Shown piece after piece: positions 30,830 to 44,400 of a DNA stretch of 64,000 nt. A model generated the notes under the pieces. It was given only the letters and a program-made list of their open reading frames with translations, was not told the DNA's origin and ran no database searches. A program made the translations under genes and the position numbers. The stretch's first letter is position 1. Each line of letters opens with the position of its first letter. The stretch is from the NCBI GenBank assembly GCA_903886275.1, contig CAISLN010000040.1:1-64000 (forward strand). Direction: 5' to 3'. Source of the DNA: an uncultured beta proteobacterium (GTDB lineage Bacteria > Pseudomonadota > Gammaproteobacteria > Burkholderiales > Burkholderiaceae_C).

Positions 30830-32248
30830 TCAGGCCTTGAGCACGGTCAGCACTTCGTCAAGCATCTTCTTGGCGTCGCCAAACAGCATGCGGTTGTTCT
30901 CTTTGTAGAACAGCGGGTTGTCCACGCCGGCGTAGCCCGAGGCCATGCTGCGTTTCATCACGATGGAGGTCTTGGCTTTCCAGACTTCAAGCACCGGCAT
31001 ACCGGCGATGGGACTGGTGGGGTCGTCCTGTGCGGCAGGGTTCACGATGTCGTTAGCGCCAATCACGATCGCCACGTCGGTCGTGGGAAAGTCATCGTTG
31101 AGCTCGTCCATTTCAAACACGATGTCGTAGGGCACCCTGGCTTCGGCCAGCAGCACGTTCATATGCCCCGGCATGCGGCCTGCGACCGGGTGAATGCCGA
31201 AGCGCACCTTCACACCTTTTTCGCGCAGCACCTTGGTGATTTCGAACACCGTGTGCTGGGCCTGCGCCACTGCCATGCCGTAGCCCGGAACGATGATCAC
31301 GCTCTTGGCATCGCGCAGCAGTTCCGCTGCCTCAGAAGCGTTCACTGGCACCACTTCGCCTGCTGGTTGGGCAGCGCCCCCCGCGGGTTTCGGGCTAGCG
31401 CTGGTGGTGCCAAAACCGCCGGCTATCACGCTGATAAAGCTGCGGTTCATGGCATTGCACATGATGTACGACAGGATGGCGCCGCTGGAACCCACCAGCG
31501 CACCGATCACGATCAGCAGGTCGTTGCTCAGCATGAAACCGGTCGCCGCAGCAGCCCAGCCGGAATAGCTGTTGAGCATGGACACCACCACCGGCATGTC
31601 GGCGCCGCCTATGGCCATCACCATGTGGATGCCAAACAGCAGTGCGATCGCGGTCATCACGATCACCGGTGTCATGGCCTCGGCAATGTTGTGCGACTGC
31701 AGGAATACACCGCCAAAATAAATCACCACCAGCAGGCCGGCGAGGTTCATCCAATGCCGTCCGGGCAGCAGCATCGGGTTGCCACCAATGCGGCCCGAGA
31801 GCTTGCCAAAAGCGATGATGGAACCTGAGAAGGTAATGGCACCGATCAGGATGCCGATGTAGATCTCCATCTCGTGGATCGACTTGGCAGCGCCAGTAAA
31901 TTCCTTCGCGGCTTCGGGGTCTATGAAGGTGGCAAAGCCCACCAGCATCGCGGCCAGGCCGACCATGCTGTGCATGAGCGCGACCAACTCGGGCATCTGC
32001 GTCATTTGCACAGTGCGCGCGGCATACAGACCGATGGCCCCGCCGACCACCATGGCACCGATGATCCAGGGGATGCCTGCGGCGCCCACTTGCGGGCCGA
32101 AAATGGTCGCGATGACCGCGATGGTCATGCCGATCATGCCGAACAGATTGCCGCGGCGCGAAGACTCCTGATTGGACAGGCCGCCCAGGCTGAGGATGAA
32201 GAGAATCGTAGCTCCGATATAGGAGACGGTGGCCAAACTAGCAGACAT
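30830..32248 (-). CDS. pntB: NAD(P) transhydrogenase subunit beta
   Basis: 472 residues: about eight to nine membrane segments, an Ala/Pro linker near residues 275-295, and the NADP-binding domain III ([49 protein letters not shown]). With PntA it uses the proton gradient to make NADPH from NADH. Twelve bases after pntA. Confidence 0.96.
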   Translation of the reverse strand: MSASLATVSYIGATILFILSLGGLSNQESSRRGNLFGMIGMTIAVIATIFGPQVGAAGIPWIIGAMVVGGAIGLYAARTVQMTQMPELVALMHSMVGLAAMLVGFATFIDPEAAKEFTGAAKSIHEMEIYIGILIGAITFSGSIIAFGKLSGRIGGNPMLLPGRHWMNLAGLLVVIYFGGVFLQSHNIAEAMTPVIVMTAIALLFGIHMVMAIGGADMPVVVSMLNSYSGWAAAATGFMLSNDLLIVIGALVGSSGAILSYIMCNAMNRSFISVIAGGFGTTSASPKPAGGAAQPAGEVVPVNASEAAELLRDAKSVIIVPGYGMAVAQAQHTVFEITKVLREKGVKVRFGIHPVAGRMPGHMNVLLAEARVPYDIVFEMDELNDDFPTTDVAIVIGANDIVNPAAQDDPTSPIAGMPVLEVWKAKTSIVMKRSMASGYAGVDNPLFYKENNRMLFGDAKKMLDEVLTVLKA

Positions 32249-32260
32249 CGGTCGTCTCCC

Positions 32261-33901
32261 TTATTTACGGAACATGGCCAGCATGCGCTGGGTCACGGCG
32301 AAGCCGCCGAACATATTGATGGAGGTGAGCACAATGCCTGCCGCCGCCAACCAGCGAATCCAGTCGTCGGGCCTGCCCGCAGCGCCCACCACCAGCGGTG
32401 GTGCAATCTGCACCAGGGCGCCAATGGCGATGATGCTACTGATGGCGTTGGTCACGCTCATGAGCGGCGTGTGCAACGCCGGCTTGACGTTCCACACCAC
32501 CATGTAGCCCACAAAACAAGCCAGCACAAACACCGTGAAATGCGCCAGGAAGGCCTGGGGCGCATTCGCACCGACAAACCAGAACAGGGCCGCCGACACA
32601 CCAAACATGATGGCCAGTTTATTGGCCGCCATGGGTTCGCTCGGTGCGCCGTGGCCATGGGCCTTTTTCGCAGCAGGCGCCGCCGCTACCTTTGCCGCAG
32701 CAGCAGGGACAGCAGCCACCTTGGGAGCGGGTGCGGGCCAAGTGATGGAGCCGTCCTTGGTGACGGTCAGGCCGCGGATGGCGTCATCTTCCATGTTGAC
32801 GTTGATGACACCGTCCTTGGTCTTGCACAGCTCTTCCGTGAGGCGAAACAGATTGGTGGAATACAGCGTAGAGGATTGGCGCGACAGGCGCGAGACCAGG
32901 TCGGTGTAGCCGACGATAGTCACACCGTGTTTCACCACCGACTGACCCGGCTCGGTCAGCTCGCAGTTTCCCCCCTGCTCGGCGGCCATATCGATAATCA
33001 CGCTGCCGGGCTTCATGCTCATGACCATTTCTGCGGTGATGAGCTTGGGCGCTGGCTTTCCGGGGATCAGCGCGGTGGTGATGATGATGTCCACCTCCTT
33101 GGCCTGCTTGGCGTACATGGCGCGCTGGGCCTGCTGGAAGCCCGCGCTCATCACCTTGGCATAGCCGCCACCGCCAGAGCCTTCTTCCTCGTAATCGACC
33201 TTGACGAATTCGCCGCCCAGCGACACGACCTGATCGGCCACTTCGGCGCGGGTGTCGTTGGCGCGCACGATGGCACCCAGGCTGGCGGCGGTTCCGATGG
33301 CGGCCAGTCCGGCCACACCGGCACCGGCGATGAACACCTTGGCCGGTGGCACCTTACCCGCCGCCGTGATCTGGCCGTTGAAGAAGCGGCCGAAAGCGTT
33401 GGCCGCTTCGATCACGGCGCGGTATCCGGCAACGCCGGCCTGCGAGGTCAATGCGTCCATCTTCTGGGCGCGACTCAGGGTGCGTGGCAGCGCGTCAATG
33501 GCCAGCACAGTGGCCTTCTTGGCCGTGAGCTGCTGCATCAAATCGGGGTTTTGTGCCGGCCAGATGAAGCTCACCAGCGTCTGCCCTTCGGGCATAGCCG
33601 CCACTTCATCCGGGGTGGGTGGGCGCACCTTGAACACCATGTTGGAGGTGGCCCAGAGTTGCGCTGCGCTCTCGACCACCGTCGCGCCTGCAGCGCGGTA
33701 AGCGTCGTCGCTCAAATCGGCCGCAATGCCGGCACCAGACTCCACGGCAACAGAAAAACCCAGTTTGATGAGCTTCTCAACCACATCGGGCACGGTGGCC
33801 ACCCGTTTTTCACCCGGGAAAATTTCGCGCGGCACGCCGATGCGTTGCGGATTCGTGGGGACAAGGGTATCACCCAATGTTGCGGCTACGCCAGTCTGCA
33901 T
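32261..33901 (-). CDS. pntA: NAD(P) transhydrogenase subunit alpha
   Basis: 546 residues from [12 protein letters not shown]. The N-terminal alanine-dehydrogenase-like domain I binds NAD(H) ([27 protein letters not shown]-type start [19 protein letters not shown]), then an Ala/Lys-rich linker and a C-terminal part with four membrane segments. It is the fused alpha form seen in enterics rather than the split PntAA/PntAB form. The ORF upstream of 33901 is ignored because it lacks family similarity. Divergent from the Nudix gene. Confidence 0.95.
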   Translation of the reverse strand: MQTGVAATLGDTLVPTNPQRIGVPREIFPGEKRVATVPDVVEKLIKLGFSVAVESGAGIAADLSDDAYRAAGATVVESAAQLWATSNMVFKVRPPTPDEVAAMPEGQTLVSFIWPAQNPDLMQQLTAKKATVLAIDALPRTLSRAQKMDALTSQAGVAGYRAVIEAANAFGRFFNGQITAAGKVPPAKVFIAGAGVAGLAAIGTAASLGAIVRANDTRAEVADQVVSLGGEFVKVDYEEEGSGGGGYAKVMSAGFQQAQRAMYAKQAKEVDIIITTALIPGKPAPKLITAEMVMSMKPGSVIIDMAAEQGGNCELTEPGQSVVKHGVTIVGYTDLVSRLSRQSSTLYSTNLFRLTEELCKTKDGVINVNMEDDAIRGLTVTKDGSITWPAPAPKVAAVPAAAAKVAAAPAAKKAHGHGAPSEPMAANKLAIMFGVSAALFWFVGANAPQAFLAHFTVFVLACFVGYMVVWNVKPALHTPLMSVTNAISSIIAIGALVQIAPPLVVGAAGRPDDWIRWLAAAGIVLTSINMFGGFAVTQRMLAMFRK

Positions 33902-34068
33902 GAAGCGACTCCTCGAAGAATGATGGAAACAGCCCGTGCAGCAACACCCCTGCGGCCAGCAAAGCCTGAGCGACTGCGCCGGTGAGCTTAACTGATAAAA
34001 CCGCGGCGCCCGACTCAGATAACAATGACGAGCCTCAATGCACTGCCGATCTCCCTCACAATGCAAGC

Positions 34069-34572
34069 ATGAATACACGCTGGAAACCCAGTGTCACGGT
34101 GGCTGCCGTGATCGAACAATCGGGACGCTTTTTGCTGGTGGAAGAACACACACCCGAGGGCTTGCGACTCAACAACCCAGCCGGGCACCTAGACCCCGGT
34201 GAGTCACCGCAGCAGGCCTGCGCACGCGAAACGCTGGAGGAGACCGCTTTCCAGTTCACCCCGCGTGCACTGGTAGGCGTCTACCTGGCCCGTTTTCAGC
34301 GCCCGCAACCGGGCTCTGCAGGGCCAGAGGACATTAGCTATCTGCGCTTTGCCTTCTGTGGCGACCTGGGTAGCTGGGATGCACAGCGGACCTTGGACAC
34401 CGGTATCGTTCGCACCCTGTGGCTCAGTGCCGATGAAATCCGCTCTAGCGCAGCACGCCTGCGCAGCCCCATGGTCTTGCAATGCATGGAAGACTACCTG
34501 GCCGGTCAGCGTTTTGGCCTTGAGCTCCTACACACCCACCCCTCGGTGCAGTCACTGCAAGCGCAACCCTAA
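34069..34572 (+). CDS. Nudix hydrolase (NudJ-like)
   Basis: 167 residues. The Nudix box [18 protein letters not shown] followed by EETAF has all metal-binding acidic residues (the usual late Gly is Ala, as in NudJ relatives). [22 protein letters not shown] starts the fold. NudJ-type enzymes hydrolyse thiamine and nucleoside pyrophosphates. It sits nine bases upstream of mnmA, a frequent pairing in proteobacteria, so both are probably co-transcribed. Confidence 0.87.
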   Translation: MNTRWKPSVTVAAVIEQSGRFLLVEEHTPEGLRLNNPAGHLDPGESPQQACARETLEETAFQFTPRALVGVYLARFQRPQPGSAGPEDISYLRFAFCGDLGSWDAQRTLDTGIVRTLWLSADEIRSSAARLRSPMVLQCMEDYLAGQRFGLELLHTHPSVQSLQAQP

Positions 34573-34581
34573 AATCGGACC

Positions 34582-35736
34582 ATGGCCAAACAACGTATCG
34601 TCGTCGGATTAAGCGGGGGGGTTGACTCCGCAGTGACCGCTCACCTTCTCAAGCAGCATGGGCATGAAGTCATCGGCATCTTCATGAAGAACTGGGAGGA
34701 CGATGACGACAGCGAATACTGCTCGTCGAACATCGACTTCGTGGACGCCGCCGCCGTGGCAGACGTCATCGGCATTGAGATCGAGCATGTCAACTTCGCC
34801 GCCGACTACAAGGACCGGGTGTTTGCCGAATTTCTGCGCGAGTACCAGGCCGGGCGCACGCCCAATCCGGACATCCTGTGCAATGCCGAGATCAAGTTCA
34901 AGGCCTTTCTGGATCACGCCATGCGCCTGGGCGCAGACAAGATTGCCACCGGCCATTACGCCCGCGTCCGCTGCGTGGCAGCAGACACGGGCGAGCCACT
35001 GGGCCAAGATGGAGCGGCGCCCAATGCAGACCAAGTACGCTATGAGTTGCTAAAAGGCCTGGACCCCACCAAAGACCAAAGCTATTTTTTGCACCGTCTG
35101 AACCAGGCCCAACTGTCAAAAACACTGTTCCCTGTTGGTGAATTGCTCAAAACCGATGTGCGACGCATCGCTGCCGAGATGCATCTGCCCAATGCCAGGA
35201 AAAAGGACTCCACGGGCATCTGCTTTATTGGCGAGCGGCCGTTCCGGGATTTCCTGAACCGTTATATCTCCAAGGAGCCAGGGCCCATCAAGAATCCCAA
35301 GGGCCAAACCATTGGCGAACATGTGGGTCTGTCTTTCTACACGCTGGGTCAACGCCAGGGCTTGGGAATTGGCGGACTCAAGGCCAAGGGAGCCCAGCGC
35401 GGCGGTGGAGACCATGAACCATGGTTTGTGGCGCGCAAAGACATGGAACACAACACGCTGTGGGTCGTGCAGGGACACGACCACCCCTGGCTGCAGTCCA
35501 GCCACTTAAAAGCACAAGATGTCAGTTGGTGCGCGGGGCAGGCGCCGCTAAAGACGGCACTGTCTGCAAAGACGCGCTACCGGCAAAACGACGCTGCTTG
35601 CCAGTTTCAGGACCTTGGGATGGAGGGATTCGCACTCGACTTTAGCCAAGCGCAATGGGCCGTCACACCCGGCCAATCCGCCGTGCTGTATGACGGCGAG
35701 GTGTGTCTAGGCGGGGGTGTAATCGCAAGCCCCTGA
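34582..35736 (+). CDS. mnmA: tRNA-specific 2-thiouridylase MnmA
   Basis: 384 residues. [16 protein letters not shown] is the PP-loop; [16 protein letters not shown] and [16 protein letters not shown] carry the two catalytic Cys. Inserts sulfur at U34 of Lys, Glu and Gln tRNAs with TusE as sulfur donor. It converges on the DUF11 cluster, whose first stop is 27 bases away. Confidence 0.96.
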   Translation: MAKQRIVVGLSGGVDSAVTAHLLKQHGHEVIGIFMKNWEDDDDSEYCSSNIDFVDAAAVADVIGIEIEHVNFAADYKDRVFAEFLREYQAGRTPNPDILCNAEIKFKAFLDHAMRLGADKIATGHYARVRCVAADTGEPLGQDGAAPNADQVRYELLKGLDPTKDQSYFLHRLNQAQLSKTLFPVGELLKTDVRRIAAEMHLPNARKKDSTGICFIGERPFRDFLNRYISKEPGPIKNPKGQTIGEHVGLSFYTLGQRQGLGIGGLKAKGAQRGGGDHEPWFVARKDMEHNTLWVVQGHDHPWLQSSHLKAQDVSWCAGQAPLKTALSAKTRYRQNDAACQFQDLGMEGFALDFSQAQWAVTPGQSAVLYDGEVCLGGGVIASP

Positions 35737-35752
35737 CGCGATTGCATCAGGG
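35731..35752. terminator. possible bidirectional hairpin between mnmA and the surface-protein cluster
   Basis: CCCTGA/TCAGGG perfect 6-bp inverted repeat with a 10-base loop; it begins within the last codons of mnmA. No T tract, so weak on either strand. Confidence 0.3.
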
Positions 35753-35763
35753 ACTGGCGCTGA

Positions 35764-38376
35764 TTACTGCTGCACCTGCAAACAAAAACTCACAGTTCCA
35801 GAATCCAGCGGTTGCAGGCCAACAGGCGCACCGCTAGCGTCCGTCAGCGTCCATACAATGGACCCATTACCGGCCCCTGCTGCCGGTTGCTGCGTAACAG
35901 CACAAGCGCTGATGCCCGCGTTGGGTAGCGTAAGGCACTGCCCGCGCAGGTACTTCGTATAGACCGGTACGGCGTCATACACCTTGATGCCGGTTAGCGG
36001 TTCAGCTGTGTTGTTGCTATAGCGTAGCCGGTACTCCAGAAAATCACCCGGCTTGGCGCTTCCGCTAGAGGAATAGGGAGTCGTGTTGGCAATCGAGCCT
36101 GCGGCATCGGCCGGACAAGCCGACAGTTTGCGGAATTCTTTCAACAGCGTCAGGCCGGCTACGCTAACCGTCGTGGTATCGGTATTGCGCAACACATGGA
36201 TCTGGCTGCCAGGCGTGAGCGTAGGAACCGTCCAAGTTTCACTGGCAGTCACCGTGGTGATGTTCTTTGCACCTTCGCTGGCACCAGCTGGTGTATTGAC
36301 CTTGTCCAGTATGCACACCCGCTGACCTGCCGTTACGTTGAGGGGACCGGCAATCACACTATCGGGCGACTCCAGAGTGCCATTGCAATTGGCATCCAAG
36401 TACAGCACGCTGCTCCAGATCAGCCCGGCTGGACTGGGTAGCTCGGTGGTACTGAAAGTGACGCTACCTGCACTGCCCGCAACATAGACATGTGCATAAG
36501 CCACCGATTGACCCGCCGTGGTCTGTTGCGCACCGTCCGTGGTGAAGGTGCTCTGCGGTGCATCGCCCAGCACCACGCCGGTGTAGTGGGTGTTGGCAAG
36601 CAGCGTGAAGCGCAGGGTGGTGGTGCCTGCGACATAGACGCCCGCAGTCGTTCCGACGTTGACACTGACCGCGTTGAAGGCTGTTGGTAGTGACTCGACC
36701 AGACAGACCGGCTGCCCTTGCGGGATGCCGTTCAGACTCAGGCTGAAACTGCCATCTGCTGCACTGGTGGTCGCGGTGTAAACGGTGCCCGCGCAGTTGG
36801 TCAGGCTCAAGGGCACACCGCTGTGACCGAGTTCAGTGCCGTTTTGAATGGCATCATGCGGCGTTCCTGCCCCCTTACCTATGTCTAACAGGACCTTTCC
36901 GCCCAAGGTAAATCCGTTGGAGCTATTGACAAACGTGCACCTCAAATCAGCCCCCGCGAGCAAGTTGACCGCAGGTATCCGCAAGATATTTCCGCCAATC
37001 GTCCCAAATGCACCGGCAGGGTTACCTGTGGTTGCCGCATTGGAATCCACACAGCTCGCGCTGTTGATGGTCCAGCCAGCAGGCAGGGTCTCCTGTATCT
37101 CAGTGAGAGTATTGGTAGCTTTGAGGAATACGGAAGCTCCGCTTGCAGACACACCGGGCGTTGCGGTGGTGACGATATAGCTGTTATCGGTACTAAAGCC
37201 GTTGGCGTTGGCCGTGCCCTTGAAAGAAAAACTACCAATGCCTCCATTGCTGATCTTGCTGATGGTCAGGCGTGCCGGACCGGGCGCGTTGCTAATCGTG
37301 CAGGTGACCACATCACTTCCTTTGAGCGTAATGCGCGCACCCAACGCTTTGATACTGGTGACGACAGTGCCACCCGCCAATGCATTCGTACAACTTACGG
37401 TAGCGCTGTACTGGTTGAGACTGGAACTACTTCCAGGCGCCATGGCCTCTTCAATGGTGTATTCCGTTCCTGTGACCGCCGTAAAGACGCCAGTGGTGCC
37501 ACTACCTACGGTGACAGCGGATCCGCTACCCTGTGTGGTACTTTTGCCGACATCATTCTGGACTACACCCGCCATCTGTATGGACACGGTGAATTGGTCC
37601 GCGCTACTGTTGAGACGTCCGGTTCCGGCCAGAACCTTTTGGACAACGAGAGTGGGCGAAACCTCCTCTATGATTGGCATCGCAACAATCTGGCTATTGG
37701 CTCCATTGCGGACTATCAGATCTGCATCTGGGTAATTATTGAAAGACACCTCATTCACTTTGAACATTACAGTGGTGGTGGTGGCGCTGGCGGTGAAGAC
37801 TAGACTACGCTCAACCCAGGGCATCTGCCAGGCACCAATGAGTCCGGCGCCACTGGTTCCCGTATTGGCAACTCCATAACCCGGCGAACTCGCGTTGTAA
37901 GGTGAATTAAAAACCACACTCTGATCACCTACATCAACGCGAAGCGAGTCGACGCCAGATTCAAAAAGGCCCGAATCCTGTAGTTCCTTACTCAAACCAT
38001 TGGCCTCTGAGTTGTGTCCGAAGGTCAGTTTGTACCTGTGCCCAGGAATGGTGGCAAAGGTCTGCCTCACACCTTCTCCGATATTCGGATCCCCATTGCC
38101 AAAGCCTCCCAAGTCGTAAAAGTAATTATTTCCCTTATAGACAGGCATGGGAAATGGATTAGTTCCATCGGATGTATAGATGTCGTTTGGCAGAGGCCCA
38201 TTTGCGGAACCTATGTTCAACCACTGTGGGGGCGCCACTAGTCCATATACCTTGTAACTACCAGTGGTAGCAGGCACAAACCCGGGATTGAGCAACAGGT
38301 TGGCAGCCAACGCTGGGCCACAAAAGCTCAACACGGCGCAAATCCATAGAGCTATTTTAAAAAACTTCTTTTTCAT
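35764..38376 (-). CDS. secreted multidomain surface protein with DUF642-like, prealbumin-like and DUF11-like modules
   Basis: 870 residues. Start at MKKKFFKIALWICAVLS because GAAGG sits about ten bases upstream; the signal peptide is cleaved near ALA/ANLL (residue 24). Residues about 25-230 look like a DUF642/choice-of-anchor galactose-binding fold (NLLLNPGF, GVRQTFATIPGHRYKLTFG). Two prealbumin/SpaA-like repeats (about 240-365 and 370-490, each ending in a Cys-Thr or Cys-Thr-Phe strand), an SdrD/Cna-B-like repeat (about 490-580), a Ca-loop-like LDANCNGTLESPD (about 660) and a final DUF11-like module (about 750-870) follow. No membrane anchor or sorting tail. Last gene of the cluster; function unknown, surface or matrix role inferred. 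Confidence 0.75.
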   Translation of the reverse strand: MKKKFFKIALWICAVLSFCGPALAANLLLNPGFVPATTGSYKVYGLVAPPQWLNIGSANGPLPNDIYTSDGTNPFPMPVYKGNNYFYDLGGFGNGDPNIGEGVRQTFATIPGHRYKLTFGHNSEANGLSKELQDSGLFESGVDSLRVDVGDQSVVFNSPYNASSPGYGVANTGTSGAGLIGAWQMPWVERSLVFTASATTTTVMFKVNEVSFNNYPDADLIVRNGANSQIVAMPIIEEVSPTLVVQKVLAGTGRLNSSADQFTVSIQMAGVVQNDVGKSTTQGSGSAVTVGSGTTGVFTAVTGTEYTIEEAMAPGSSSSLNQYSATVSCTNALAGGTVVTSIKALGARITLKGSDVVTCTISNAPGPARLTISKISNGGIGSFSFKGTANANGFSTDNSYIVTTATPGVSASGASVFLKATNTLTEIQETLPAGWTINSASCVDSNAATTGNPAGAFGTIGGNILRIPAVNLLAGADLRCTFVNSSNGFTLGGKVLLDIGKGAGTPHDAIQNGTELGHSGVPLSLTNCAGTVYTATTSAADGSFSLSLNGIPQGQPVCLVESLPTAFNAVSVNVGTTAGVYVAGTTTLRFTLLANTHYTGVVLGDAPQSTFTTDGAQQTTAGQSVAYAHVYVAGSAGSVTFSTTELPSPAGLIWSSVLYLDANCNGTLESPDSVIAGPLNVTAGQRVCILDKVNTPAGASEGAKNITTVTASETWTVPTLTPGSQIHVLRNTDTTTVSVAGLTLLKEFRKLSACPADAAGSIANTTPYSSSGSAKPGDFLEYRLRYSNNTAEPLTGIKVYDAVPVYTKYLRGQCLTLPNAGISACAVTQQPAAGAGNGSIVWTLTDASGAPVGLQPLDSGTVSFCLQVQQ

Positions 38377-38498
38377 TCTATTCAAGCCTTCACCAAGCGC
38401 CTAGGACACATTTTCCAGTGACAGGAATCGATCCACAGGTTGCCCAACAACTGTTTTATTACACTGAATCCTGCGTTCATAACGTTGTGCATAAAAAA

Positions 38499-41400
38499 TC
38501 ACCGTGAACCGGGCTGTGCGGCGTTCGAAGAATTTCCAGAAAATAGTCTCTCATCAAATTTGAAGCGCAACCTAATGTAAGCACCAGCGTCTGTGTAATC
38601 CGCTCCGGTCAAGTCCGGGTCGTGCAAACCAATAACGTTGTAACCGGCAGAAAGCCACAACCCCTGGCTCAGCTGGTAGCCCAACTCAATACCTAAAGTG
38701 TGTTGCTGGGCATTTGTATCAGATATCAGTCTTCCAGCCTGCAGCCCGAAATCCCAGTCCTGACTGATGTCGTGCGTCCATCGGCCATAGAGCAACTGCG
38801 CACCGTAGCTGCTTGCGAATCCATAGCTGCTGCCCACGCTTTGCTTGGCGGCAAAACGGGCACTTACCATATCGCTCTTGTAGGGCTGGTAGTTGAGGTG
38901 TGCACTGACGATATCGGTGACTGTGTTGATCATTGGTTCAGTGCCGCTGACTACGCCACTCAGGGTATCCGCCTTGTGTTCATAGCGCAACAGTGTGTTC
39001 CATGAATCCTGATCTACCGGTCGGTAGGCAAACCCAATCTGCTCACGCTCCAACCAATGTTCCGAACCATCCTTGATGTTGCTTACGCGGTTGACGGTAG
39101 CACGCGTCAACATGCTCCAGTCTGCGTCGAGTTTGTAGGCGACGCCCAGCGTCAGCAATGCGGACGTAGTGTCGGTCGCTTCACGCAGTTCAAGCGAACC
39201 ACTTCCACGCAGGCGGTTCTTGTATTCGCCCATGCCCAACCAGTCGAAGCCGCCAGTGACAGCCCGCGATTCTCCTGTAGAAGTTCCATTGGCCCCGGGC
39301 AAGGAACTGACCTGCTCCAGACCACCAGTCAGACGCAGAGAGTCACTGACCGCGAAGGTGTTGCGCACACCCATGGCGGACTGCATGGCACGGCCGTCAA
39401 TGGTGTCTGCGATGCGGTATTCGTCATAGATGCGTCCACCCTTCATATAGTTGCTTTCCACCCCTATCAGACCGACGTTGCGTTGTACGCCGTCGGCGAT
39501 CTCATATTGACTCCCGAGACTGGAAATCAACTCATAGCGGCCGTAGACCCTTGCCTTGTCATTGATTGCATAGTTGCCACCGATGGCCGCGATATGGCGA
39601 GTGGCGTCATTGATATCCTGCTCTGCTTCTGCATAGACCTGCGCATTGGGTACATCTGGCACCTTCACGGTAACGCGACCTCGCAAGGCCAGTGTGTCCT
39701 GCGTGGCGCCTGAGGCAGTCGTCGTCACAGGGACTGAAACACCTCCGGTGGTAGCACCATAATCAAAGCCGGTAGTGGCACGCGTATCGGTCTGACCTGC
39801 ACGTAAACCCACCTCGGTGGTGACATTCGGACTGACTTTGGTCTGCACGCTCACACCCACACCCTGTGTTTGCACGGCATTGGAATTGCCAGAGACACCG
39901 GAGCCGCCATTGTCCCGGGTAAATACCAACTCTGCCTTGACGTGGGTATCGTTACTCACTTGGTAATCCAAATGGCCACGCACTTCAGAATGTCCGGATG
40001 CAATAGCAGCGGAAGGATTGTCAAAGCCAGCATCGCTGACTTGCACATGCAGATTGTATTTAAGCAGACTGTCATCATGGCGTAGCTCGATACCAACGCC
40101 CTGACCGTCGCCCTTGACATCACTGCGCGTACCAACCAGTTCACCACTCAGCACGGTATTGGCATCCAATCTGGCCAACGCTGTCGCAGCTGCCAACTGG
40201 CGACCGTTGTCCGGCGCACCGTCATGCTCCACTACAGCACCCAACTGCAGGTTGTCGGACATGCGCAACTGCACATCCACACCCGCCACATCGAAGGCTG
40301 GACCGCCTGTATCGACCAGATAGTTGACGCGAATGGACTGGGGATTGAGGTCAGCATCCAACGAAGGCACTGGTCCGGAAAACAGAATGGTTTTACCCAA
40401 TGGTGCAATGCTGTAATCCACAAAGCGCGTGAGCGTGGTGCTACGCATTATGGAATTGGCTTGATTGCGGTCGCGAACCACGATTTGCACCGTTTCACTA
40501 TTGGCAAACAAATCGCTTCCGTTCGACTGCGCGAGCGTGTAGGGTCCGGAAGTGCCATTCGCAGGAAACTCCTCAATGACCTGCTTGAGTGAGTCACGGC
40601 TGTAATGGCTCGTGACGCGAACATCCTCGCTGTTGTAGACATGTTGCAGACCCGTGGCGGAGCGGCTGACCTGGCTAAGCTTACGCACCTCCGGACTGGA
40701 CGCTGCGTTGTAGTCACCATACAGCAAGAACGAACGGTTCTTGTCGATCCGAACATACAGGCGCTGGCTGGACTGCGCATCAAAACTCTTGGCCGAACTG
40801 TCCCCGTAAATCGGGTAGAACTGATCGGGCTGAATGTCGCGAAACATTGTGGCTGTGGTGGTCTTGTCGCTGTCGTAGGCGGCGGTCAGCAGGTACTCCC
40901 CCTTCACCGCGCCCTTGAAGTAGAAGGCGGTGCGTGCCGTTCCTTGGGTGTCGCCGTTCTTGTCGGACCAGCCACGCAGCTCGGACTCAAATGCGTCCGA
41001 TACACTGGGCGCTCCCAGTGGCATTTTGCCGTGGTCTCGGATATTGAGAACGCCTTCCAGTACACCAATACCCGTCAACGGTCGCAGGTCGGGCAGGAAA
41101 ATGACACGGGTTTCACTTTGAAGCGTGCCAACACTGACACGAATCTTTCCGTCACCGGGGTTGGCAGGTGGCACCAGTTCAAACGTACCACTTCCACCAG
41201 TCACCATGACCTGTACGCCAGGTTCCATTGAATTCAAATCGGTTGCATTCCAGCGTGCAGCGATGGACTCCAGAGTCAGAGGCGTACGCTCGGTCACCGG
41301 AACGCCCAACGCATCGAACAGTCGAATCTTGACCGGTACAGGTGTGCGCTCATCCGCCTTGGCCGTCTCAGGTGCTTCTAGGGTAATCTTCGCCAACGGC

Positions 41401-44400
41401 CCTGGGGCAGTTAGCTGAATTTCTGCGCTACCACGGCTAACGCCAAACCCATCCACCTCTTCCACATTGAGTGTATTAATTCCTGGCTGGAATTGCACCG
41501 CAATGTACTCCCATGCTTCAAGTTGCTGACTGTCCATGCGGGCGCGCTTACCCACCCGCGTTTCATCGACCACTTGACCATTGACGGACAAGAGCAGACG
41601 CGAACCTGAAGCGCCCTTGACGCGCACATTTGACAGGGCACTGGGCAACACTTGCTTATCCACAAGTCCCATGAAGCCGACCTTGCGGTCCTGACCAGGC
41701 AAAGCCGCTTCCAGCGCATCCACACTATTAATCGCAGGGCTGTCTCCACCTTGCATGGCCGATCCATTCACCGGATGGGCAAGCACAACTGGGGCAGCAG
41801 GAACAGGAGCAACTGCCGGCAGGAACTGGGTTCCCGCTGAAGGTGCGCCGAATTCCGAGCTACCGATCAAACCGGGCAGGCCAATCAATGGACTGGCAAC
41901 GACGGGAGCCGCTTTGAGCGCACCACTGGCATCAATGGTGCCAGCGGAAGGCAGGCCACGTACATCGGCTGGTGCAGCCATCCGGCCATCTGGCGCAAGA
42001 CGCGTGCTCACTCGTCCAGCCTCACCGTCAGAACCGGGTTGGGTGGTTATGGCAGCACGGCGTACTTCCACTGCCTTCATGAGTTCGGGCCGATCGCATC
42101 CAAATACCGCAAAGTTGGCTTTGTGCCATTCACCGTTCTTGAGATCGAGAAACAGACTATCCGACTGACCTGACTGGCGTGGCTCCAGAAGTGCAACCTC
42201 TGCATTCTCCGGCAGCGTGGCTGTATCTAGACGCAGTGCATGGGTCACAGGCCGCAAACCGTAAAGACTCCACTTGCCCTCTATATCGGTCACGACACCG
42301 GTGCCATCCTCCATGAAAAGGCGCACACCGGGAATCCCAAGCTCGGTTTCGTCCTGGATGCCATTCTTGTTGCAATCCATAAACACTTTACCAAAGGCAT
42401 AGGCTTCGTTGGCAAATACGCCACCCAACACCCGAACTTTTGCGTCCGCCTCATTGCTGCTTAAAAGACTTGGTGCAACACCACTCTGTGCCCAGGCACG
42501 GTTGATGGCATCCACGTCAATGGGCGAACCTATACCGATTCGCACCTGATAGGTCAGTGCTACGGTCTGGCCCTTTTCTAGCGGTGCGGCTGTAGAGAGT
42601 GGCAAATTGAATACCAGGTCTGGACCCACTCCACCTTGTGGATCAACCAAGGACAAGCCACCCATTCGGGCAGATCCAAGAACATAGCGGAAACCGCGCG
42701 GCAACTGATCCTTGATCAACAGTTGTGGCAGAGCAGCGCTGGTTCCGTTAGTCGCGGTAAGTGTGAAGCTCAGCAAGTCGCCCACTTCGGCGGTTCCGGT
42801 GCTGGCAGTCTTCTTGAGTATCAATGAACCACTGTTTGGGGGGTCCAATGGAATATTGTTATTAAAGACTTCACATAGATTGCCCGTCGCAGTGTCTTTG
42901 CCTGCCAATACATTCCTGTAATAGGTAGTATCCTGCCCCGACTGCGGAGCACCAGCTACCGTGGTAACGCTGCTGCAACCAGCGAATTCTCCGGAGTGTG
43001 CCGCTATCTGTGCGGAAGGAAAAACCAGGCCAGAGCCTTTTGTCGGTGTGACTTTGATGGCGTAGTTGCACAGGTCATTGACCGGCGGCACCTTAAAGAT
43101 GAAAGAATATCCACCAGCCGCATCAGTGTTTACGGCTACGCTACCGTCTGCATTGAAGGTGTAAATACTGCTGTCACCAAACAGTTGAGCCGCTGTGATG
43201 GGGCTCACGCTCGTACTGGAGCAGGACTGGCGGGTAAGCGTAACCACCGCACCAACCACGGGCTGGCGCGTGAGCGAGTTATACACCACACCAGAGGGGT
43301 CGGACATGATAGCCTCGGCAGTTGAACTGGTCGCCCAGGTCAGCATTTGTGGGCTGTTGCTGCTAGACGGGGGAGGCTGAAAGATACCGGCCCATGACTT
43401 GTTGGTCAACACCGTCAATTTTCCAGCCGCTGAAGGTTTGAGCGTGATACGGACAGTAAACCTCACCGTATCGGACTCTCCGCTGCGCAATGAGCGCGTG
43501 CCATCCACCAGTGACAGACTTGGATCGAATGGGAAGCTGCTAAAGGCATCTGGGTTGTTCTGCGACGCCCGGTCACAGGACGCACCACCCGTATAGGATG
43601 CAGAAGGGGATAACAAGCCGTTCAAAGCGCGCGGAGTGCCGACAATTGCCCAACTTTTGACAGCTCCTATTTCGTTGCCTTGCGCATCCTTACGATCCAT
43701 TTCAAAGGCGCAGAAAAGATTGTCGACCAAGCGCACATTGCTTGCGGTCACCGCACTGGTATTGCTGACCTTGAGTACGATATCCAAATCATAAGTGTCC
43801 TTTGCGCCACCGACCGGACGTGATGGGGATACAGTTTTCAGCAAACTAAGAATCGGTAGCTGCGTAGAGTAAGGTGTGGGCGAGGCATGGGCATTCGGAT
43901 TTCCGTCTTGATTGACGTCGGGATCAACACCATTGACGGAGTTAGCAGCCACGGTATCCGACCCGGAGGACATAGTGGCTGCATGGCCGGTCGCGCTGTT
44001 ATACAGCGTGGGTGCAAGTCCCGTCACATTGAAGCGCACGTCGAACTGGACGGCAATTTCTCCACCCGGCACCAGCGTAACGTGACTAGCAAGCAACTCC
44101 GCGTTGGACTTCTGTCCGGTAAAGCCACTCACAACGGATGCGACCGCGCCTGCGCCGCCCTGTGCGACCAGCTTCACCGAGTTAGCGACGACCGTATACT
44201 GACCGACCGCAGGCAAAGTTGCCGATGTATATTGACCCAATCCTGCGGCCACGTTTTCCAGCTGGTCACGGATGCCTACTTCGTAAAGGGGGACCGAACC
44301 GTAGTTATGTGCCAAAAACTGAAAGCGAACGGTGGCGGTTCCGTCTGAAGCACCATTGGCATCGACATTCGCCATTGGAACATTTGCTGCTTTTGCAAGA

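Noticed and set aside
31874..33985. A 703-codon plus-strand frame opposite pntB and pntA.
   Set aside because: Same reasoning; His/Gly/Arg-rich shadow of two well-conserved genes.
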